Shown in pieces: positions 22,058 through 33,598 of a stretch of 64,000 bases of DNA (its first letter is position 1; every line of letters starts with the position of its first letter). The notes under the pieces were generated by a model. It searched no databases. It was not told the origin of the DNA and saw only the letters and a program-made list of their open reading frames with translations. The DNA is taken from contig NC_092805.1 in NCBI RefSeq assembly GCF_040954645.1, positions 19,246,741 to 19,310,740 of the forward strand, read 5' to 3'. The DNA is from Diabrotica undecimpunctata. Its lineage: Eukaryota > Arthropoda > Insecta > Coleoptera > Chrysomelidae. The position numbers and the translations under genes are program-made.

Positions 22058-23060
22058 GTTGACTTTCCAGCAGTAAATACTCATTGATATTGACCAACAA
22101 TATCCTTTGTAAAATTTAATTTAAATTCTCGACGGCTATTATTTAAGGATTTGTAATATTTCCTCGTTTCATTTTTATCGAATAAACTTTGTATCTCATT
22201 GAAAGTGTTCTGTTTGTATTCCCTCTTCTTACGTCGATGGATACGTTTTTGTTGTCTTCTAAGACGCCTATACTCTTTTTTTTTTCTCCTTGTATAACCA
22301 GCGTTGACGGTTTTTTTAGATATGCTGCGTTCTTTCTATTTGTGGCCATTTGGCACTCATGATCAAACAAATGATTCCTTTTTTCTGACTTGGTTTTGCC
22401 CAATATTTTAACCGATTTCTGAAACACAATATCTCGTATATTTGCCCATAGTTGGTTAATGTCTTCTTCTTCTAAGTTCTCGATCCTCATTTGATCTTCT
22501 ATTTGCTGTCTGTATACATTTGTAATGTCGGGATCTTTTAGTTTATTAATGTCGATTTTTTCTCTCCTTTTCCGGATCTCTTTTTTTAAATTAGATATTA
22601 TCTCTTTAAATCGTGCTTTAACTAAATAGTGATCACCATCTATCTTTGCTCCTCTAAAAGACCTAACATCTAATAAGTTAGAGCAGTGTCTTGCATTGAT
22701 GATTATGTGATCTATTTGGTTAATCGTTTCATTATCAGGAAATTTACAAGTTCCCTTATGTATATCTTTATGGGGAAATCGTGTCCTAGCTATTACTATG
22801 TTCTTAGATATCGCAAAGACATCAAGTGGGGAAATTATATGCTCTCTTCCGACTTTGACATTAAAGTCTTCTACTATTATTAATGTCATTTTTTGGGCAC
22901 TTATCGTACTCTCGGTCTAGTGCCTCATAGAACATGTCTTTTTCACCATCCTCTTTTTCTTTCGTTGGAGCATGGAGCTAATAATGCTAATATTAGCAAA
23001 CTTCCTGGTCTTGAAGTAAAGGTTTGGCATATTGGCCTGGTCGTTGAGGTGTTAAGGAAA
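22058..23060 (-). pseudogene. RTE-like LINE: endonuclease and linker (right half of split LINE)
   Basis: Minus-strand blocks in order: YFKTRKFANISIIS (about 23015), HAPTKEKEDGEKDMFYEAL, VEDFNVKVGREHIISP (endonuclease GDFN region, with G changed to E), FPHKDIHKGTCKFPD, NQIDHIIINARHCSNLLDVRSFRGA and GDHYLVKARF, the APE-type endonuclease C-terminus. The longest open piece is 22889-22143 (248 residues). After the linker, 22120-22058 reads DIVGQYQ, a stop, then VFTAGKSTT, and joins the RT at 15923 across the MITE. A large part between linker and RT has been deleted. Similar ORFs are annotated in insects as craniofacial development protein 2-like. Confidence 0.82.
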
Positions 23061-23326
23061 TAAAGAATAACACATAGCCAGGAAAAGAGGAAATAACTTA
23101 TATTGTGACGAATAGTTAAATTAAATAAAGAAAATCAGGGGCATCTTTCGGAAAACTCTCCAATATACTTAAGGCAAAAATATTTAATCACTATACTCCC
23201 TGTCCATACATATGAAGAAAATTATGCGGAAGAAAAAAACAACAAGATGCATGGAGAGAGAGATGCAACAAAACAAAAGTAAATCAAGCCTCAATACAAA
23301 TAGCATATAATACACTGGAGATGCTG

Positions 23327-23342
23327 GAACCGCAAACGGAAA
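23327..23342 (+). repeat. 16-bp target-site duplication, left
   Basis: gaaccgcaaacggaaa here is repeated exactly at 24865-24880. Confidence 0.9.
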
Positions 23343-23991
23343 TCATCTGCAAAGAGCACTAAATAGATTCCAAAGATGGTGTATAAAATGGAAAATAGCC
23401 TTAAACCCAGACAAAACACAGGCTGTAATGTTTAGTCACAGAAGAAGTGTACCAAACCTAGAAATCACAATTGGAAACACCCCAGTAGATTGGACTAACC
23501 AGGCTAAATACCTAGGGGTGCTACTAGATAAGAAGCTAACGTTTACTGGGCATATCAATCAGCAAACATACAAAGCTAAATCGTTGAAAAGTCAGCTCTC
23601 AACACTTATTGGAAGAAGAAGCAAACTGAGATTTAAAACTAAAATCAGGGTTGCGAATAGCATTTACCTGCCAGTCCTAACATATGCATCCGCTGCGTGG
23701 GGACACACCTGTAAAACAAACAAGAAAAAGATACAGACCACCCAAAATCAAATACTCAGAGATGCACTAAAGATACCAAAGTACGTACCTTTGAGATATG
23801 TATACAGAGACTCAGGACAAACAAGAATCCTACGCACGCTAGATGAGAGAGCATATGAAATATTCAACGGACTAAGAAACCACCCAAGCAGAATGTTAAG
23901 AGAGCTGACTAACTACAATGAAAACATCAGGACGGTACACAGAAGACCAAAACAACAGATATCTGGATATGGGGAGAACCCAAATGAGTAA
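23343..23991 (+). CDS. Jockey-type RT C-terminal region, open fragment
   Basis: The frame is open from the left junction. It begins NHLQRALNRFQRWCIKWKIA, then NPDKTQAVMFSHRR, KYLGVLLDKKLTFTGHI, LPVLTYASAAWGHTC and a C-terminal block around LKIPKYVPLRYVYRD. This is the thumb and C-terminal part of a Jockey-clade RT; fingers, palm and the YADD box lie upstream and were lost by truncation. The first ATG is 23428. It is uninterrupted up to the stop at 23991, implying a young copy. It has no independent function. Confidence 0.85.
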
Positions 23992-24823
23992 ATAAAGAAC
24001 GAGATGGTTACAAAGAGAACGAACAAGGAAAATGCAGTCAATCAGAAAACACAGCAAAAGAACTCTGGTGAGAGGGTACGCTTTTCTTTTAGGTTTTTAG
24101 GTACTTTAAGGACAATATACAACGGGGTGTGTGAGGGCTGTATACACCTGGGAATGCACACCCCACCACACGCACACTTAGGATAGGAAAAAAAGGGAAA
24201 GAATTGTTGCCCAGGCATTTTATAGTCCCTAAGCACCAAGGAAATCAAATAGGCCCTTAAGGCAGATCAAATGAACTGATCTATTCACGAAATCCGAGCA
24301 CTGAGGTCATGTGCGGCATACATGGGCTTGGTGGCCGGACCCCACTTGGATGCTCAGCCGGCGAGGAGAACAAAATTTATTTTGCCAAATCGGCGGCTGA
24401 GTGGCCGAGCACACACTCTTTTCCGGACATAGAGTCGTCAGCTCAGGCTAGCGGCTCTATGGTCGGAACACACGCTCTTTTTTCTTTTTTTAAGGACTCA
24501 AGTCCCGACGTAAAGTTAGAGTAACTTCTATAGAGCCAGTAAAGTAAAAAGGGAGAAAAGCCTACATGTGGCTACCCTTACAGTTAGGTGGCATAACCAC
24601 AGTCATTAAAAACAGAGGGTGTCCCATTACCCAGGGCACTCTAAGTAACTTTCAGACCATAAGCCTCCTCACGTAAGTCACACGATGAGGAGGGGTGGAG
24701 GAAAAGCCTGGGGGTCAGATAGCTACCACTTCGACTAGCGAAGTGTGACCGGTTTGATCTTCGGACATGTGGATCCCATTCCTACATTGGTTTACACATG
24801 TTCCAAGGGGCAGGGTTGATCAC

Positions 24824-24828
<5 letters not shown>

Positions 24829-24864
<36 letters not shown>
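24829..24864 (+). repeat. (GT)n tail of the Jockey-type LINE
   Basis: About 18 GT units directly before the right TSD; the antisense copy at 57147 shows the same acacac start. Confidence 0.9.
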
Positions 24865-24867
<3 letters not shown>

Positions 24868-24880
24868 CCGCAAACGGAAA
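24865..24880 (+). repeat. 16-bp target-site duplication, right
   Basis: Exact match to 23327-23342. Confidence 0.9.
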
Positions 24881-25689
24881 AGAGGGAGATCGCAAATGAA
24901 ATAGATACATAATCTGAAAAAACATGTTAGTTAACCAAATTTACTTCCGGTGTTGAAAATTTTCGAGTTTATTCTGAACACTGTTGTCCAAAAAGTCAGC
25001 TACTTATTTCAATCCATAAACTACTCTAAACGCTAATGGTGTTACTCGTTTTAATTTGTTAAAATTGTTAAATAATTATCTCATTACCATTTTTTATTTC
25101 AAGGTACAAAAATTATATTATTTAAAATATGTAGTTTACATATTTCATACATACATAAAACTATTTTTTATTTGTGCAATCATAACTATAAACAAACGTT
25201 CTTTCATCACATTGTATTAATGTAATTACTTTTATTCAAGTTCAATTCAAATGGGCAGTCACAAACTAGCTGTAAAATGCTGTAATAAAGCTTTTTAACG
25301 TCAATAGTGCTGTTAGATTTCACAATCGTAAAATATTGTCACCGGCAACTATTTCATAAATATACGAAATAATTTTTTAGGTACCATCTTAATATACATT
25401 TCTTCATGGTGCCAATTTTGGTATATTATTTCAAACACTAAAAGTATCGTAACGATTATGAAAAACATAATTTTGTAATGCTTACAATCATAATAAATGT
25501 TACTTCTAATAAAGGTTCTTAAAAATTCTATCAGATGATATCATCTAAATATGTATTTCTATTGGTTTGTATTCAATGATGTATATATATTTAAGTTATA
25601 TAAGTGTTTCGAAAGATTTTCGCGGTTAGTACAGTTGAACCTGAAGCTAAGATTAATACTATTACAAAAATTTGATGTCTTCTTTAGGG
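24881..25689. other. AT-rich spacer, no gene seen
   Basis: No coding signature on either strand; short A/T runs only. Confidence 0.5.
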
Positions 25690-25935
25690 CTTCAAATGTC
25701 TCCCGAGTTCCCGAAGGAGCTACCGAAGGAGCGTAGACTAGCACCTAGCTGTATAACATGTTGCGCTGTCTTATTGAAACAGCAGCTCATGCACATCATG
25801 GTTATTCAATTGGGGAATGAAAAAGTAAGTAATCATGGCTCTAAAGTTATCACCATTAACTGTAACGTTTTGGCCAACGTCGTTTTGAAGAAGTACGATC
25901 CAATGATTCCACCATCATTGGATCGTTTATCTATC
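25690..25935 (-). pseudogene. Mariner-like transposase fragment
   Basis: The minus strand reads NDGGIIGSYFF, then after a frameshift NDVGQNVTVNGDNFRAMITY, and further on NNHDVHELLFQ, a stop, DSATCYTAR. This is the segment around the second catalytic Asp of the mariner-like family, where the usual reading is QQDGATCHTAR. Only this middle third survives. It is a different lineage from 14097-15141, which lacks the NDVGQNVTVNG insert. Confidence 0.7.
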
Positions 25936-26039
25936 AGTTTAGCGTTGTATTTGTATACTCTCCTTAATTTTTTTTCTGATTATCTTACAAAATTGTGTGT
26001 ATTATATTTATTCTTTGTATGTTGCTACTTATTTATTTC

Positions 26040-26345
26040 TCTTTATCAGACAGTAGTTTTCTATGTTGTTTATGTTGTTATCCGATTTCTCCGATTTCTT
26101 TAGCACCATCAAGTATGATTTTCATTAATTGAAAGCTAAGGATTTGGTCGTGTAATCTTTCGTCGATTGTCCTTTGGTAGTAATCTGAGTTTTCTTTTAT
26201 ATTGTTGATACTTATACCGGTTTCTGTTTATTTTGTGATTAATTTTATTCTTCCGAGTTTTAGATCTAAAAAAAACTTAAACTCTGATTAATCTATGGTC
26301 GTTACTTGTGTGAAATTTATTGATTACAATGATGATCAACGTAAG
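26040..26345 (-). pseudogene. LINE endonuclease C-terminus and linker fragment
   Basis: The minus strand from about 26330 reads VINKFHTSNDHRLIR, the SDHR motif closing an APE-type endonuclease. After a frameshift come KFFLDLKLGRIK and ERLHDQILSFQLMKIILDGA, matching the linker pattern of RTE-like LINEs. Frameshifted and without RT. Confidence 0.5.
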
Positions 26346-27301
26346 AATGGATATTGAGTGAAGTGTAGAGGTGGCACAAATTGATGCCAAAATTAGACAG
26401 CCTAGGTCAATATTTATATGATAATCGAAATTATTGAAGATATTATTTCGATTTTTATTTGTTAAAGTTTATGTACTAATATAGCCATTCAGAATGTTAA
26501 AGCTTAGTTTTTGTCAATCCAACAATGTAAGATAATATAAATAATGAAGTATATATGTATTATTGTTATTATTTTTCATTTTTTAAAGTAAAGATGATTA
26601 TGACAACATTTCTGTGCAGGCGTCACGTTCGGTATATGTCTGTGGTTACGAATACTAAAAGAATACAAGAACTACACACTTAGTATTTACAAACAAATTG
26701 TTTTTGCTTATCTTTATCTCCGATTTGGCAAATTTCTAATAAAAACCTGTTCTAGTGGATCGGTATTACTTCATAGTCATTTACACAGACATTAAATATA
26801 TTTAACGGATTTATGATGTCAAAACCTTATCGACTAAGAAATCAACGATCCACTAAGAAGAAATAAATAATATTTATTATACGCTATTAAGTAATTTGTG
26901 GAATCGAAAAAAATCAATCAGTTATCAATTAAATATTAGAGTTTATTAAAAATCTACTATATTCCTGAACAAAACAATAAAACATTATTGCAGCCATTTT
27001 ATTTAATTTCTTTTTTTTTTAATTTTTGTGGACCTTTAGTTGTATTAAACATTACTTCTTCTATCTATACATATGGTATATTGGCATAACTTGCAAAAAG
27101 GGAACAAAAGGTGGTATATATTATGATGGAAGGCAAGTCCAAAAATACGTATTTCTAACTATTTGGTGGTAATCAGCACAGTGCAGCCAAGTAAGAATAA
27201 GAAAACGATAACTTGGGAAAAGGATTACTACAGAACAACGAACTGACAATAGTGTTAGAAGACCCTAAGGTTTGCTGAGGAGATCCTTAGGGTGGAGATA
27301 A
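26346..27301. other. AT-rich spacer, no gene seen
   Basis: Non-coding. A small perfect-type palindrome around accctaag / cttagggt occurs near 27262-27292. Confidence 0.5.
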
Positions 27302-28310
27302 CTAGAAGATACTGAGTATCTTATTAATTAAGAGGACCTCCTCATTTGTGACTCGGTGAGTCCACGGGATCTTAAGTATTCTCCGATATAGCCACATCTC
27401 AAATGCTTCTAGTTTTCGGCACATATCTTTGTTCAAGGTCCACGATTCAACACCATAAAAAAGGACAGAGAAGACGTAGCATCGCAGCATTCTTAATTTT
27501 GTATCAAGAGAGAGGTTGTGACTCTTGAAGAAGGCCCCCATCCGATTGAAGGTGGATCTAGCTTTTCCGATGCGTGCTCTAATTTCCTGGTTGTTGGTCC
27601 ATTCTTCATTTATTATGGTGCCGAAGTAGTTGTAGTACGTCACTCTTTCTACAAGGGATTGTTTAACGTAAAGTTGACCTTCTGTTATCCTTTTCTTGCT
27701 AATATCATAAGCTTTGTCTTCTAAACGTTTATATTAAGTCCACATTGTTGACTGGAATACGTGATTTTTTTCATAAGAACTTGTGGTCTTCTAAGTTGTC
27801 CGCAAATACTATGGTGTCATCTGCATATCTGATGTTGTTTAGCCGGTAACCATTTAGTAGAATTCCTTTTCAGTTTCGCGCAAAGCTTCGATAAATATTC
27901 TTTCAGAGTACAGATTGAAGATTAGAGGAGACAAAATACAGCCTTGCCTCACTCCACGCATGATTTTCACATAGTCAGTGTGTTCACCTTCAACTCTGAG
28001 ATTTTCTGTCTGATTCCAGTAAAAGATTTCTAATTATTTTCAGATCTTGTTTGTTAATTCCTGCTTCTTTTAGTATTTGCATCATCTTGGCGTGCTGTAC
28101 TCGATCAAACGCTTTCTCATAATCAACCAGACATGTGTATACGTCGTAGTTGACGTCTCTGCATCTCTGGAATAAGACTTGTACTGAGAACAAAGCCTCT
28201 CTAGTAAAAACAGAATTTGTAGACCCGAACTGGTTAGGGGAAATTTGACTTTCACACAGCTTGTACATTCTCTTATGAATTATCTTTAGGAACAATTTTA
28301 GTAAAAGGAA
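27302..28310 (-). pseudogene. RTE-like LINE RT, truncated at both ends
   Basis: 28295-27990 reads IIHKRMYKLCESQISPNQFG, then motif A as LVDYEKAFDRVQHAKM. Next come GVRQGCILSPLIFN, a damaged YADD area near 27820 (a stop and frameshift), and 27643-27302 with YNYFGTIINEEWTNNQEI, RRILKIPWTHRVTNEEVL. The C-terminal GRRR block is missing, as the copy stops near 27330. Related to the elements at 1-2216 and 39394-40608. Confidence 0.8.
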
Positions 28311-29113
28311 ATTAAAAATTAAAAGCCTATATAACCATCAAACATTGCGTATTCTAAGTATTCTAAGATTTAGTAAACATTTGACGGAATATACACTTAT
28401 ACGAAAATGTTCACAAAATCATTGGTTGCTAATTAATATACAGTAAACTTTGAATCTAGTTTAATTTATTAATTATCATGTCAAATGTGTTTTTCACAAA
28501 CCTCATCGGTTTCTACATTATACGTTATAAAAAATTATTACATAATTTTAAATTCCAGTTTGGTCTTCTATTTGCTTATAAAATCAGGTTTAATTTTTGC
28601 CTATTTGTTAAATGCCTACTAGTTCAACATTTGATTTTGACAAACTCATTATTTACAAGGCCATTTTATTAGCCATGAAGTTGAAGTATATTTTTACAAA
28701 AATTTTTTTGTATTATAATAGATACTTCGCTTTTTACTCTTTACATACCTTTTTTGATTTCTTTTGTTACTAATAGATTCATTTTCTGCTGTTTAACTTT
28801 GTGGGTAATCTCATTTATCTTTATTTAACTTTTTAGAGATTCCCTTTACGTTCCATGTACTAATATTCTATATGTATCTGTTTTTATATGTAATCTATAC
28901 GTTTCTGTTTCCTTTGTATAGTTCATCTTCTGTTTTCGGTTTTAATTCGAAGTTATGTATCGGTTGTTTTGACAATGGTACTTATTACGACAACAGGTCG
29001 TCGGCCTGATACTCAATCGTCCTCCTTTATCTGGTTTTAAAACTGTCTGTGGTGGTTAGCTAACCTCAGGCGGAAGTATTTGTGTACTTCACCATTTTTT
29101 AAAATATTGTAAA
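28311..29113. other. AT-rich spacer, no gene seen
   Basis: No recognisable coding blocks. 28960-29070 is less AT-rich and may be a repeat fragment I cannot name. Confidence 0.45.
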
Positions 29114-29880
29114 ATGGGTGAAAACAATAATATACTTACAGGTTATCTTCAGAAAAAAAACCTTATGAAAACAAAAAATGGAAATAAGAATTGGTGGGGA
29201 AATAATAAACACCATAAGATTTTCAGACGACACAGTAATTATGGCTGCGGGTATGGAAGAGTTTCAAGCTTTACTAGATGCAGCAAATGTGTCCACATAG
29301 AACATGACATTAACATTTATAAGACCAAGTTTATGATAATATCGAATCTTCCTACAAATAATGAGCAATTAAACCTGTGTGGGCAGCAAATACAGAGAGT
29401 GGAAAAATATAAATATCTGGCAGTCGGTACTAACTCTGAATTAGATCCCGACCAGGAGATCAGGTTTGTTGAATGATACGTCTGTAGGAGGTAAAAATAT
29501 GGACTTTAAAAGCGGAAATTGTTAAGATGATCGAAGCTCTTGAACGTTGGATATACCGGAAAATACTATGCATTCCATGGCTGGTCAAAGTCACCAACGA
29601 GGAAGTGCTGAGAAAGCTAAAAAGTCCAAAAAGATGTAAGCAAGTGACCTCATACCTTGGATATATACTGCGGAATAAAAAATACTGTTAATTGTAGGTC
29701 ATCATGCATGGTACAGTAAAGGGGAAAAAGGAAATAGGTAGAAAGAAAAAGTCATGTCTGCGAAATATTCGGGACTTAACAAAAATGGATGTAGAAAAAA
29801 ATTTCACGCTGAGAAGGACAGAGAGACTTTTAGAAATGTGATTGCCAATATCCGTTAATGAAAAACCATAGAAAAAAAAA
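29114..29880 (+). pseudogene. LINE RT C-terminal fragment
   Basis: Blocks on the plus strand: IRFSDDTVIMAAGMEEFQAL (a changed YADD box, here FSDD, near 29217-29276), IQRVEKYKYLAVGT, EALERWIYRKILCIPWLVKV, TNEEVLRKLK and a final GRKKKSCLRNIRDL. Frameshifts and stops throughout. Same broad family as the minus-strand RTE-like copies. Confidence 0.7.
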
Positions 29881-30284
29881 AGATAATAAAGAAAAAGTAT
29901 GTTTGCAGTTATACGAGTTCTTCAAATTTGAAGAATATATATCTCAAAGTAAATATACTAATTTGGAAACAGCATAGATAAACGTTCTGGTGAGTCGGCT
30001 AAAAAAAGTTGTTTTTCGAAACCGGTGCGTATCGCGAATATGAAAAAATAAATATTCTCTTAGACATAACGGTGAAACAATCAGAAGACACCAACACATA
30101 TAAAAATTATCTTTTGTATACAGGATTATATTATTCTTGTTAGTAACTAAATTTAAAATTGAAATAAGATGTCAATTTTGAGGTTACTATATTGGCACTT
30201 GTGCCAAAAAGCATAAAAAAACTGACAACTTAGATAATCTTGTTTGCCCACCTACAAAAACAAAGAAAAGTTAAAAAATTAAAA
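29881..30284. other. AT-rich spacer, no gene seen
   Basis: Nothing recognisable. Confidence 0.5.
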
Positions 30285-30341
30285 ATTTTATCGATGGCCA
30301 ATGATGGAACAATAATTAGAAGGGTATATAGAAAAAAGAAA

Positions 30342-30351
30342 AGGGAGTGTA
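30342..30351 (+). repeat. 10-bp target-site duplication, left
   Basis: agggagtgta, repeated at 31183-31192. Confidence 0.85.
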
Positions 30352-31182
30352 GATTAGATTAGATTATGTGAGGTCGTTAAGCACTTCGACCTATAGAGAT
30401 CTTTTGTGCATACCTTAATCTAGTTAAACTCTAGAATGCCAATACTTCTGATGAAGTTGATTAGCTTCCTAGGTGACTTGTTTCCTATGTCAGAGGACGC
30501 CACACTGACCTCTCCTAGGAATTTTAGTCTTTTGCAGAACAGTGCTACGCAGTTGCATAGTATATGTTCTGCCGTTTCTTTTTCATTGTGACAGAAACGA
30601 CAGTTCTCACTATCTGATTTGCCTATCTTCTTGAGATGATATCTCAGAGGGCAGTGACCAGTGAGAAGGCCAGTGACCATTTTGATATCTTTTTTACTCA
30701 TTTCGAGAAGGCGGTTTGTTGCAGTAGGCCACACTTTTATGAGCCTTTTTGCTTGCCTTTGTCCTGGTGTGTTAGACCAATATGATCTTAGTTGATTGAG
30801 TTCCCAGGTACGGAGTTCCTCTCTGATGGGCCTTTTCGATAGTCCACAGAAGGGTTCCGGACCCTGGAATGGGGTATTAGCTCCTTCTTTTGCGAGGCTG
30901 TCAGCTTCCTCATTTCCTGCAATTCCCTTGTGACCTGGCACCCACATCACAGTTACATTGTTGCGTTCCGCCAGCTTCTTGAGAGATTGTTTACAGTCCC
31001 AAACCAACTTCGACTCACATGTAAATGACTTTAGAGCCTTTAAGGCGGCTTGGCCGTCTGATAAAATAAGGACTCTTGCCCTACGGGTGTCTCGGTTGAG
31101 ACATTCTTGGGCACTTATGTCTATAGCATGTATTTCTGCCTGGAAGATAGTTGGGGCGTTTCCAAGAGATTTAGATAGCCTG
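30352..31182 (-). mobile_element. RNase H-containing LINE, severely 5'-truncated
   Basis: 831 bp bracketed by a 10-bp TSD. The 3' end (left) carries short TAATC repeats. Only the C-terminal RNase H region was inserted. The strand is opposite to the host LINE. Confidence 0.85.
30420..31182 (-). CDS. LINE C-terminal RNase H domain, open fragment
   Basis: RNase H degrades the RNA strand of the element's RNA-DNA hybrid. The frame is open from the truncation point near 31182 to the stop at 30420. Catalytic residues are visible in order: Glu in IFQAEIHAIDIS, Asp in ILSDGQAALKAL, and Asp in GHKGIAGNEEADSLAKEG, plus the preceding VMWVPGHKG His. The C-terminal part has a CRFCHNEKETAEHILCNC zinc-like block, typical after RNase H in R1, I and Jockey-group LINEs. 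No RT remains. It is intact as a domain but has no promoter or start of its own. Confidence 0.85.
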
Positions 31183-31192
31183 AGGGAGTGTA
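31183..31192 (+). repeat. 10-bp target-site duplication, right
   Basis: Exact match to 30342-30351. Confidence 0.85.
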
Positions 31193-31934
31193 ACGAAAAA
31201 ATAATACAAGAAATAGAGGAAAAGTTTCAGAAAAAAAATACGGTCGTTTTATCAAGAAGTTAAATTACTATTCACAAATAAAAAAAGAAGATGGAACTCA
31301 CGAGTGAAAAAGAATCAGTGATGGGTATATGGGAGAGGCATTTTAGTAGACTAATGAATGGACAAAATGCAGATGAGAATGAAAATTTCGTTATACAAAA
31401 TGATGGCATTATAATAGAACTGCCTAGTGAAGAAGAGATTAAAAATTTAATCAATGGGCTATAAAATAACAAAAGACCGGGAGAAAACGAAATGGCTGCG
31501 AAAATGCTAAAGAATGAAGGGAAAGAACTGCAAAAAAGGATTTATATTCTTATCAAGAGGATACAGAAAAAGGAAAATATGACTAAATATTGGACCAGTT
31601 TTATTATGATCCATATACCTAAAGGGGAACAGATTGACATGTGAAAATTACGGAGGTGTTGCTCTGTTACAAAATATTAGTCAGGATGCTAAGAGGGAGA
31701 CTCAACAGATTTGATGATGTATGACTAGATTTGATGATGTATGAACTAAGTGAGTATCAGGCCGGTTTTAGAGTAAATAGATCAGTGATAGATAAGATTT
31801 TTACACTAAAATAAATCCAGTCAACCTGCTGTTAATATAAGGTTATCTTTTGTGCAATTTTCATAGATTTTCAATCAGCGTATAATTGGATTAAAAGAAA
31901 TAAAATGTATGAAGGATTGAGCTCCTTGGAAATA

Positions 31935-32595
31935 TTTTCATGGGATGAGTTTAAAGTAATCTGGCATTTCGTTCAGGTTTATAGCGTTACTGAACATTTC
32001 GTGTATAATTCTGTGTAGTTTGTCCATTCCGTACTTAATTAGTTCATTAACGATTCCTAATAGTCCCCCTGATTTTTTGTTGTTTAAAGTCTTTATGGGA
32101 TTCTTTACTTCGATTAATGTTATCTCAATCTGTTCTTCATTCTGATTTTGTTGTTGTCCTGTTCTGTGTCTGTCTCTATGAAATCTAGGCGGTTTTCTGT
32201 GAGAAGTTCTTTATAGTAGTTTTCCCACTCTTTTTCTGATATGTATTGTATTTGGAACTTTTTCCTTGCTATTCTTTCTTAAAGATTTCAGTATTTTCCA
32301 GGATTCCGAATTACTTGTTCCTCCTATGTATTGTTCAATTTGTGCACATGTTTCTTCCCATTCTTCATTCTTTTCTTTTGCCCTTCTTCGTTTTACTTCT
32401 CTGTTTTTCTCTTTGTACTTCTGTGTGTCTTCTGGGGATTGGGTACTCATACTTTTCATATATAGAATTTTCTTCTCCTCAATACATTTTTTGGTTTCTT
32501 TGTTTATTTTACTTTGTGTTGGGTATTTCTTTTCTCAAGTTTCCCCAAAGCTTCTAATGCCGCCTTTTTTATGCTGTGTTTGACGTGCTCGTACG
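31935..32595 (-). pseudogene. LINE linker fragment
   Basis: The minus strand reads KKAALEALGKLEKRNTQHK, then the 82-residue open piece 32459-32211 rich in Lys and Arg (KEKNREVKRRRAKEKNEEWE), and later KTLNNKKSGGLLGIVNELIK near 32090-32040. This is the linker and start of RT of the same family as the ORF at 2816-4435. The RT itself is absent. Confidence 0.65.
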
Positions 32596-32599
32596 TTTC

Positions 32600-33345
32600 A
32601 ACGTGCTCGTACGTCGATACTCGGAAATACAGAGCAAAAAGAAGAGAGGCAGTTTACTTTTATATCTAATGAGTTAGGGGAATATGATTTAGAGAGACTT
32701 ATCTGGGAGATTTTATAAAAGAGAAAGGTCAGGAAGAATGGGAACTGCATGCCAGATTGACAAAGGAAAATAAAAGATGAGAAGCCTAAAACACTGATGA
32801 AATCCAAATATGTATCGAGAAAAGCAAAGCTATAGCTAGGATATATAAAACAGTAATAAGGCCCACAGTGACGTATAATAGTGAAATATGGACAATGAAA
32901 AAAAGCAAATACTTACGGAGAAACTGGAAAGATGGGAAAAAATGCTCAGAGCTATATATGAAAGCACAAACACGGTAGAAGGTTGGGTGCGACGAACAAA
33001 CAGGGATCTAGAGCAACTGTATAACGAACCAAGCATTAGTGGCTTCATAAAAGCACAGAGAGTAAGATGGATGGGGAACGTGATGAGAATGGAAATGAAG
33101 AGGATACCAAAGATGATTCTAAAAGGGGACCCAATCACGAAAAGAAGGAAAGAACGACCCAGACAAAGATGGCTTGATAGTGTAGAGGAAGATCGCATCA
33201 AAGAGGGAATTGATTTTTGGAAAGAAAGAGCTACAATTCAGTGGGCAAGGAGCATGATTGAACAACAAGCCACGCCAGTTGATACAATTTTTGTAAAATA
33301 TAAGTATCATATTAGTTGTATTAATTGTATTTTTACAGGCTGTTG
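32600..33345 (+). pseudogene. LINE RT C-terminal fragment
   Basis: The plus strand reads ARIYKTVIRPTVTYNSEIWT near 32840, then 32888-33346 (152 residues open) with EKMLRAIYESTNTVEGWVRR, RVRWMGNVMRMEMKRIPK and a basic RPRQRWLDSVEED block. This is the standard LINE ORF2 C-terminus. It faces the linker fragment at 31935-32595 head to head; between them acgtgctcgtacgt occurs twice. Confidence 0.75.
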
Positions 33346-33492
33346 AGCTTTGTAAACAAATAAATATTGAAATCCACAAGGAAAATAATTCCTGTAGCTG
33401 GCTGTATACCACGTATAACAAAAGAGGTTAGTCTTTGTATGTGGGTATATTTTATTTTATAAAAACCCTTAAAAGGGCAACATTACAAGCAC

Positions 33493-33524
33493 GAACGTTT
33501 TCGGAACAACTGTTCCATCATCAG
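33493..33524 (-). ncRNA. Hammerhead-ribozyme-like core, left arm
   Basis: On the minus strand: CTGATGA, then a U and a GGAAC/GUUCC stem-loop, then GAA, a self-complementary AACGTT and C. These are the conserved core boxes CUGANGA and GAA, stem II, a minimal palindromic helix III and a possible cleavage C. An unpaired U at the base of stem II and a weak stem I lower the likelihood of activity. Confidence 0.4.
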
Positions 33525-33566
33525 GTTAAAATACAGGTTACTGTAACTCGTAACCTGTATTTTAAC

Positions 33567-33598
33567 CTGAAGATGGAACAGTTGTTCCGAAAACGTTC
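33567..33598 (+). ncRNA. Hammerhead-ribozyme-like core, right arm
   Basis: The same motif on the plus strand, with CTGAAGA, which is still allowed by CUGANGA, and otherwise identical stem II and helix III. Confidence 0.4.

Larger units (their letters stand above)
23343..24864 (+). mobile_element. Jockey-type LINE, 5'-truncated, with long 3' UTR and (GT)n tail
   Basis: A perfect 16-bp TSD brackets 1522 bp. The element holds the end of an RT ORF, then ~870 bp of relatively GC-rich 3' UTR, then a (GT)n tail. A second, antisense copy of the same 3' UTR lies at 57147-57935, confirming that the UTR belongs to the element. Confidence 0.9.
30285..31930 (+). pseudogene. Decayed LINE linker and early RT, split by another LINE
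   Basis: Before the insertion (30318-30351) the plus strand reads RRVYRKKKREC and continues after it (31193) as NEKIIQEIEEKFQKK, so the coding frame closes precisely over the insertion. Later blocks include VMGIWERHFSRLMNG, ELPSEEEIKNLINGL and, near 31745, LSEYQAGFRVNRSVIDKIF, the opening of RT. Many stops. Confidence 0.65.
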
